A stretch of 45,038 nucleotides of DNA, taken from NCBI GenBank assembly GCA_021827645.1, contig JAKAVA010000031.1, forward strand, positions 1 through 45,038. Reading direction: 5' to 3'. Position 1 is the first letter of the stretch, and the number at the start of each line of letters is the position of its first letter. This document shows positions 42,065 through 45,038 of this stretch, piece by piece. Both the position numbers and the translations under genes were made by a program. The stretch is from Planctomycetota bacterium. Its GTDB lineage: Bacteria > Planctomycetota > Phycisphaerae > WQYP01. Below the pieces are notes generated by a model. It saw only the letters and a program-made list of their open reading frames with translations. It had not been told where the DNA came from and searched no databases.

Positions 42065-42742
42065 ATGGCGGACAGTGTAATCAGAACAGGGACATTTAAG
42101 ACCGTAACCGTGTGCGCGCTTGTCGGTTCGGCCATGCTGATTGCAGGTTGCGCGAGCCGGGGTATGCAGCTTCGTGATCAGGGTGTCGCGCTTTACCATC
42201 AGCATAAATACGAAAAATCGCTCACGGCACTCAATGCGGCGTTGCAATACGATCCAACCAGCGCTGAAGCGAACTACTATGCGGGCATGATTGAATATGC
42301 CAAGCACAATTACGACATTGCGGCGTATCACTTCAAACTCACCTGGAATGCCGATCCGCACTATCCCCATGTGAAGACGGCCTTGGCGAATACCTATTTG
42401 AAGATGGGCGAACCGAATGCCGCGATGAATTTTCTGGAACGCGATGCGGAACTGACCGGATCAGTCGCCGGAAGGTTGCGGGTCGCCCGATTTTATAAGA
42501 AGATCGGTGATCTGGACGATGCGCGGTTGAACTACGAAAAGGCCGCCACCATGGCTCCCCGTGATCTGCATATTCTTATGACGACAGCGGAATTTCTGGA
42601 TTCTGTCGGCGATCGAAAAACCGCGGGCGAATACTACGCCAAGGCGTATCGTCTGGCTCCCACCACGCCGGGACTCGTCGCCAAGATGGAGGCGGATGGT
42701 GTTACGGTGGCCGATGCACTGGCCCCTACCACCCAGCCCTGA
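42065..42742 (+). CDS. TPR-repeat lipoprotein
   Basis: A signal peptide with lipobox LIAGC (Cys29) predicts lipid attachment at the envelope. The mature protein is built from about four to five tetratricopeptide repeats: QGVALYHQHKYEKSLTALNA, AGMIEYAKHNYDIAAYHFKL, ANTYLKMGEPNAAMNFLERD, ARFYKKIGDLDDARLNYEKA and AEFLDSVGDRKTAGEYYAKA. TPRs usually serve as protein-binding scaffolds, as in outer-membrane assembly or pilus biogenesis lipoproteins, but no partner is evident. AAAGGAG at 42053-42059 gives a good ribosome-binding site for the ATG. The 107 bases downstream contain a CGCTGC/GCAGCG hairpin (42762-42780) without a T-run. Confidence 0.88.
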   Translation: MADSVIRTGTFKTVTVCALVGSAMLIAGCASRGMQLRDQGVALYHQHKYEKSLTALNAALQYDPTSAEANYYAGMIEYAKHNYDIAAYHFKLTWNADPHYPHVKTALANTYLKMGEPNAAMNFLERDAELTGSVAGRLRVARFYKKIGDLDDARLNYEKAATMAPRDLHILMTTAEFLDSVGDRKTAGEYYAKAYRLAPTTPGLVAKMEADGVTVADALAPTTQP

Positions 42743-42849
42743 AGATTAATTGAATGGGCACCGCTGCGGCCTTGGCAGCGCGGATGATTAAAATTGGAGC
42801 ATAACGGCTTCTATCGGCACGGTCCGATGAGAGCCGCCAATGTGTTGAT

Positions 42850-43488
42850 ATGATCGAATCCACCAGTAAAGCATTTCTCGATATCATTGATCCGGCGAAG
42901 GATCAGTTGTATTCGCTCGCGAGCGGTGCAGGTGCGAAGCAGGCTGAATTATGCCTGCAGCGGTGCGTACGCGAGGTATTCCAGCAGTTTCACACTCAGA
43001 AGGTATCGCCTGCGGATGTCGTTGCGCAGATTGACCTTCAAATTCGTGCCAGCCAAGCTGGTGCTCAAGCCGCAGCGCCTCAAGCAGTCCCCATGCCTGC
43101 CGCGGTCTGGGCGAGACTGGTGGCCGCCGTTCAGATCGATGCCGCTCGACTCGGCGGCGTCGCTGAACAATCGATGCTGGCCTACGATCCACTGCTTGCC
43201 CCGCAAAAGAAGAAAAGCGGTGACGACAATATCGAAGGGCTGAATCTTTCACCATGGTCGAGGTTTGTCGTTGCCGCAGCCATCGTCCTGATTGTCGGGA
43301 TAACCGCGAGCCTTATTCTGACCACCCGCTCGGCCCATCATCCAAGCACGACACTTCCCACCACAAGGCCCGCCGCGCAACCCACCGGTCATCTCCCGGC
43401 AAATGCTTCGCCGGTGAAATCCAAAGCGAAAACATCGTCAGGTCATTCACCGCCCGTCCCGACGCCTGCAACGCGATTACCATCATGA
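42850..43488 (+). CDS. Single-pass membrane protein of unknown function
   Basis: I do not recognise this family. The 212-residue protein has a soluble helical N-terminal part (1-~112) with a Cys pair (AELCLQRC, Cys35 and Cys39) and Ala/Gln-rich linkers. One membrane segment follows at ~138-158 (FVVAAAIVLIVGITASLILTT). The C-terminal tail (~160-212) is Pro/Thr/Ser/Ala-rich, low-complexity and probably external. This cytoplasmic-helical/TM/extended-tail plan resembles anti-sigma factors and planctomycete membrane regulators in outline only. Its stop overlaps the following methyltransferase start (ATGA), implying translational coupling. Confidence 0.6.
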   Translation: MIESTSKAFLDIIDPAKDQLYSLASGAGAKQAELCLQRCVREVFQQFHTQKVSPADVVAQIDLQIRASQAGAQAAAPQAVPMPAAVWARLVAAVQIDAARLGGVAEQSMLAYDPLLAPQKKKSGDDNIEGLNLSPWSRFVVAAAIVLIVGITASLILTTRSAHHPSTTLPTTRPAAQPTGHLPANASPVKSKAKTSSGHSPPVPTPATRLPS

Positions 43489-44201
43489 TGCCACAACCGG
43501 AAACCCTTACGTATCGGCATGCCACGTGCCTGCATCTGTTCGAACTCGCGGGCAGAACCATTAAAATTACCGCACCGAAAGACCCCGATGCTCTGCTCGA
43601 TGACCCGGAAGCCGAGAAGCGATATGCCACCGATCAATCACTCCCGTATTGGCCGGTGATCTGGCCGAGCGGCCTGATGCTGGCAGAGCAGATACTCGTT
43701 TCGTCGGAAAGCCCGGTTGCCCGCGGCCTGTGCCGCGTACTGGAACTCGGCTGCGGCCTGGGCCTTGGCGGGATTGCGGCAGGACTGGTCGGCGGCCGCG
43801 TCACATTTACGGATTATGATGGCGATGCACTCCGTTTCGCCGAATATAACGCCCGCCTGAACGGCCTGGCCGATTTTTCAGTCAAATCGCTGGATTGGCG
43901 GAAGCCCGATTCGGAATTATTTAATTGGATCATCGCGTCGGATGTACTTTACGAACGACGACTGCACGAACTGCTGATCAATGTCTTTGATCAGATGCTC
44001 TTACCCGGCGGCGAAGTGTGGATGACCGATCCGCAGCGCAGTGCGGCGGCAGATTTTCCTCTGCTTGCCGCTTCGCGCGGATATCGATGCAGTTCAACGA
44101 CCGTTCAATGGGAAGCGGCATCAACACCCCCCATCGCCGGGACGATTCTCAAACTCAGCCGCGTGAATCTGAATCAAGTTTCACCGGCGGGCCGGGCGTA
44201 G
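43485..44201 (+). CDS. SAM-dependent methyltransferase, family-16 / protein-lysine type
   Basis: This class I Rossmann methyltransferase has motif I VLELGCGLGLGGIAAGLVG, the acidic strand FTDYDGDALRFAEYNARLNG, and NWIIASDVLYERR as the post-II segment. The N-terminal YWPVIWPSGLMLAEQIL is typical of the Methyltransf_16 group, which includes the ETF-beta lysine methyltransferase and other protein-lysine methyltransferases. The ATG at 43485 overlaps the upstream stop (ATGA); an in-frame start at 43254 lies within the upstream gene and adds non-family sequence. In many bacteria the protein methyltransferase gene prmA precedes rsmE; this gene occupies that position. Substrate not determinable. Confidence 0.8.
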   Translation: MMPQPETLTYRHATCLHLFELAGRTIKITAPKDPDALLDDPEAEKRYATDQSLPYWPVIWPSGLMLAEQILVSSESPVARGLCRVLELGCGLGLGGIAAGLVGGRVTFTDYDGDALRFAEYNARLNGLADFSVKSLDWRKPDSELFNWIIASDVLYERRLHELLINVFDQMLLPGGEVWMTDPQRSAAADFPLLAASRGYRCSSTTVQWEAASTPPIAGTILKLSRVNLNQVSPAGRA

Positions 44202-44214
44202 GTCAGGGATCGAT

Positions 44215-45015
44215 ATGGACCGGTATTATTGCGACATGATCGACGCATCGGGTGATATCGAGCTCCCTGACGATCAGGTTCATCATGCACTTCATGTCAA
44301 GCGATTGCGGGATGGCGAGGAGATCGAAATATTTGATGGCCACGGCCGCGTAGCAACCGCACGGGTGAAAACGGGAAAAAATTGCGTTGGGTGCGATATC
44401 CTCGGTGAGATTCGGCTCTCCGCGCCGCCCCCTTTTTCGCTTCATATTGCAACCGCGATTCCGAAAGCCGATCGCAGCGAGCATTTGCTGGAATCGGCAA
44501 GCCAACTCGGTGTGCACACGGTGACGTGGATCGACTGCCGTTACAGCGTGGTGAAGGTCGACGGAAGCGGCGCTAAAGCGACGAAATGGCGGCGGATTGC
44601 CATTGAGTCGGCCAAGCAGTGTCGGCGTAACTGGCTTATGAACGTCGAAGGCCCGATCCCGTTGGACCGGTATCTGCCCGGCTGTGGCAGTCCGGTACTT
44701 TTTGCCGATCCGAGCGGGGGATTACACCTCAACGACTGGATGATCGCGCGCACTCCGTGCGCAGGGGTGACGCTATTCATTGGGCCGGAAGGCGGTTTTA
44801 GCCCGGAGGAAATTCAGGTCCTGCTCGCACACGGGGCTCAAGGCGTGAGCCTGGGTGTCCACATCCTGCGGGTTGAAACGGCGGTGTCGGCCGCAGCGGC
44901 GATCTTCGGCAGGTGGCTTATGCCGCTGACTCATACCCAGTTTCATGACGGCATCTCCGGGATAAAGGTGGCGAACCTCGGTACGACGTCAAAGCTTGCG
45001 TCGATGAGTTCATGA
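44215..45015 (+). CDS. rsmE: 16S rRNA (uracil(1498)-N(3))-methyltransferase
   Basis: RsmE methylates N3 of U1498 in the decoding region of 16S rRNA. The N-terminal PUA-like domain contains HHALHVKRLRDGEEIEIFDG. The C-terminal SPOUT knot contains FIGPEGGFSPEEIQ and VSLGVHILRVETAVSAAAAI, both diagnostic of the family. At 266 residues it is slightly longer than the ~243 of E. coli; the extra residues are at the C-terminus, after GRWLMP. The ATG at 44215 is preceded by an AGG-rich stretch. It starts 13 bases after the methyltransferase gene and is probably co-transcribed. The last 23 bases of the window hold nothing assignable. Confidence 0.93.
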   Translation: MDRYYCDMIDASGDIELPDDQVHHALHVKRLRDGEEIEIFDGHGRVATARVKTGKNCVGCDILGEIRLSAPPPFSLHIATAIPKADRSEHLLESASQLGVHTVTWIDCRYSVVKVDGSGAKATKWRRIAIESAKQCRRNWLMNVEGPIPLDRYLPGCGSPVLFADPSGGLHLNDWMIARTPCAGVTLFIGPEGGFSPEEIQVLLAHGAQGVSLGVHILRVETAVSAAAAIFGRWLMPLTHTQFHDGISGIKVANLGTTSKLASMSS

Positions 45016-45038
45016 AAAGCTTCCCTAGCGGTACATCT

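Noticed and set aside
43254-43484. 77-residue extension of the family-16 methyltransferase
   Set aside because: It lies inside the upstream gene in another frame and is unlike the family; the ATGA overlap start is better.
1-45038. Search for CRISPR arrays, insertion sequences, integrases or prophage genes
   Set aside because: No regularly spaced repeats, transposase, integrase or phage structural motifs were seen on either strand.

Overview
The window is a chromosomal segment of a Gram-negative-type bacterium. It encodes MurA, DapB, lipoproteins, a Lol-type exporter, TatC, and ResB/CcsA cytochrome c maturation. The gene style (very mixed strand use, Tat-signal glycosidase-like protein, a TatC with an enlarged external loop, a SpoIVB-like S55 protein beside a beta-propeller protein, many GTG/TTG starts) fits Planctomycetota, most likely a Phycisphaerae-like lineage. 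That placement is inference from protein style, not from a marker search. No insertion sequence, prophage, integrase or CRISPR array is visible.

Layout. 1-413 is the tail of a multicopper oxidase cut by the window edge. It converges on a GT2 glycosyltransferase fused to a DUF2062 membrane domain (525-1811, minus). 2084-7172 is an envelope cluster: a permuted S55 peptidase-like protein, a secreted beta-propeller protein, a small bL34 ribosomal protein gene (rpmH) and a lipoprotein. 7412-15632 is a housekeeping run on the plus strand: EIIA-Ntr-like protein with its own terminator, UbiD-family decarboxylase, GltX, sugar-nucleotide epimerase, cysteine desulfurase, DapB and MurA. MurA meets the primary sigma factor gene rpoD tail to tail. 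proS (minus) and a tRNA-Gly(GCC) follow, and the tRNA 3' end is overlapped by the convergent six-hairpin glycosidase-like gene.

22299-27329 is an apparent operon lysS, FtsX/LolC-like permease, LolD-like ATPase, tatC. On the minus strand, resB, ccsA and an Mrp-type P-loop ATPase form a cytochrome c maturation/Fe-S operon (32600 to 27471), preceded by an NAD-type isocitrate dehydrogenase-like gene. An isolated KAP-like membrane NTPase (33940-35886) is the gene that looks most accessory. The right-hand part carries an aldo/keto reductase, the TauE + DUF1634 pair, an RDD membrane protein, TrmL-type and RsmE-type RNA methyltransferases, a MazG-like protein, a LigD-phosphoesterase-like protein, a TPR lipoprotein, an unknown single-pass membrane protein and a family-16-type methyltransferase.

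Most of the window is ordinary core metabolism and translation. The parts most worth a second look are the permuted S55 protein with its propeller neighbour, the membrane KAP NTPase, the tRNA/CDS overlap, the TatC loop insertion, the acidic tail on RpoD and the reduced cysteine motif in the Mrp protein.
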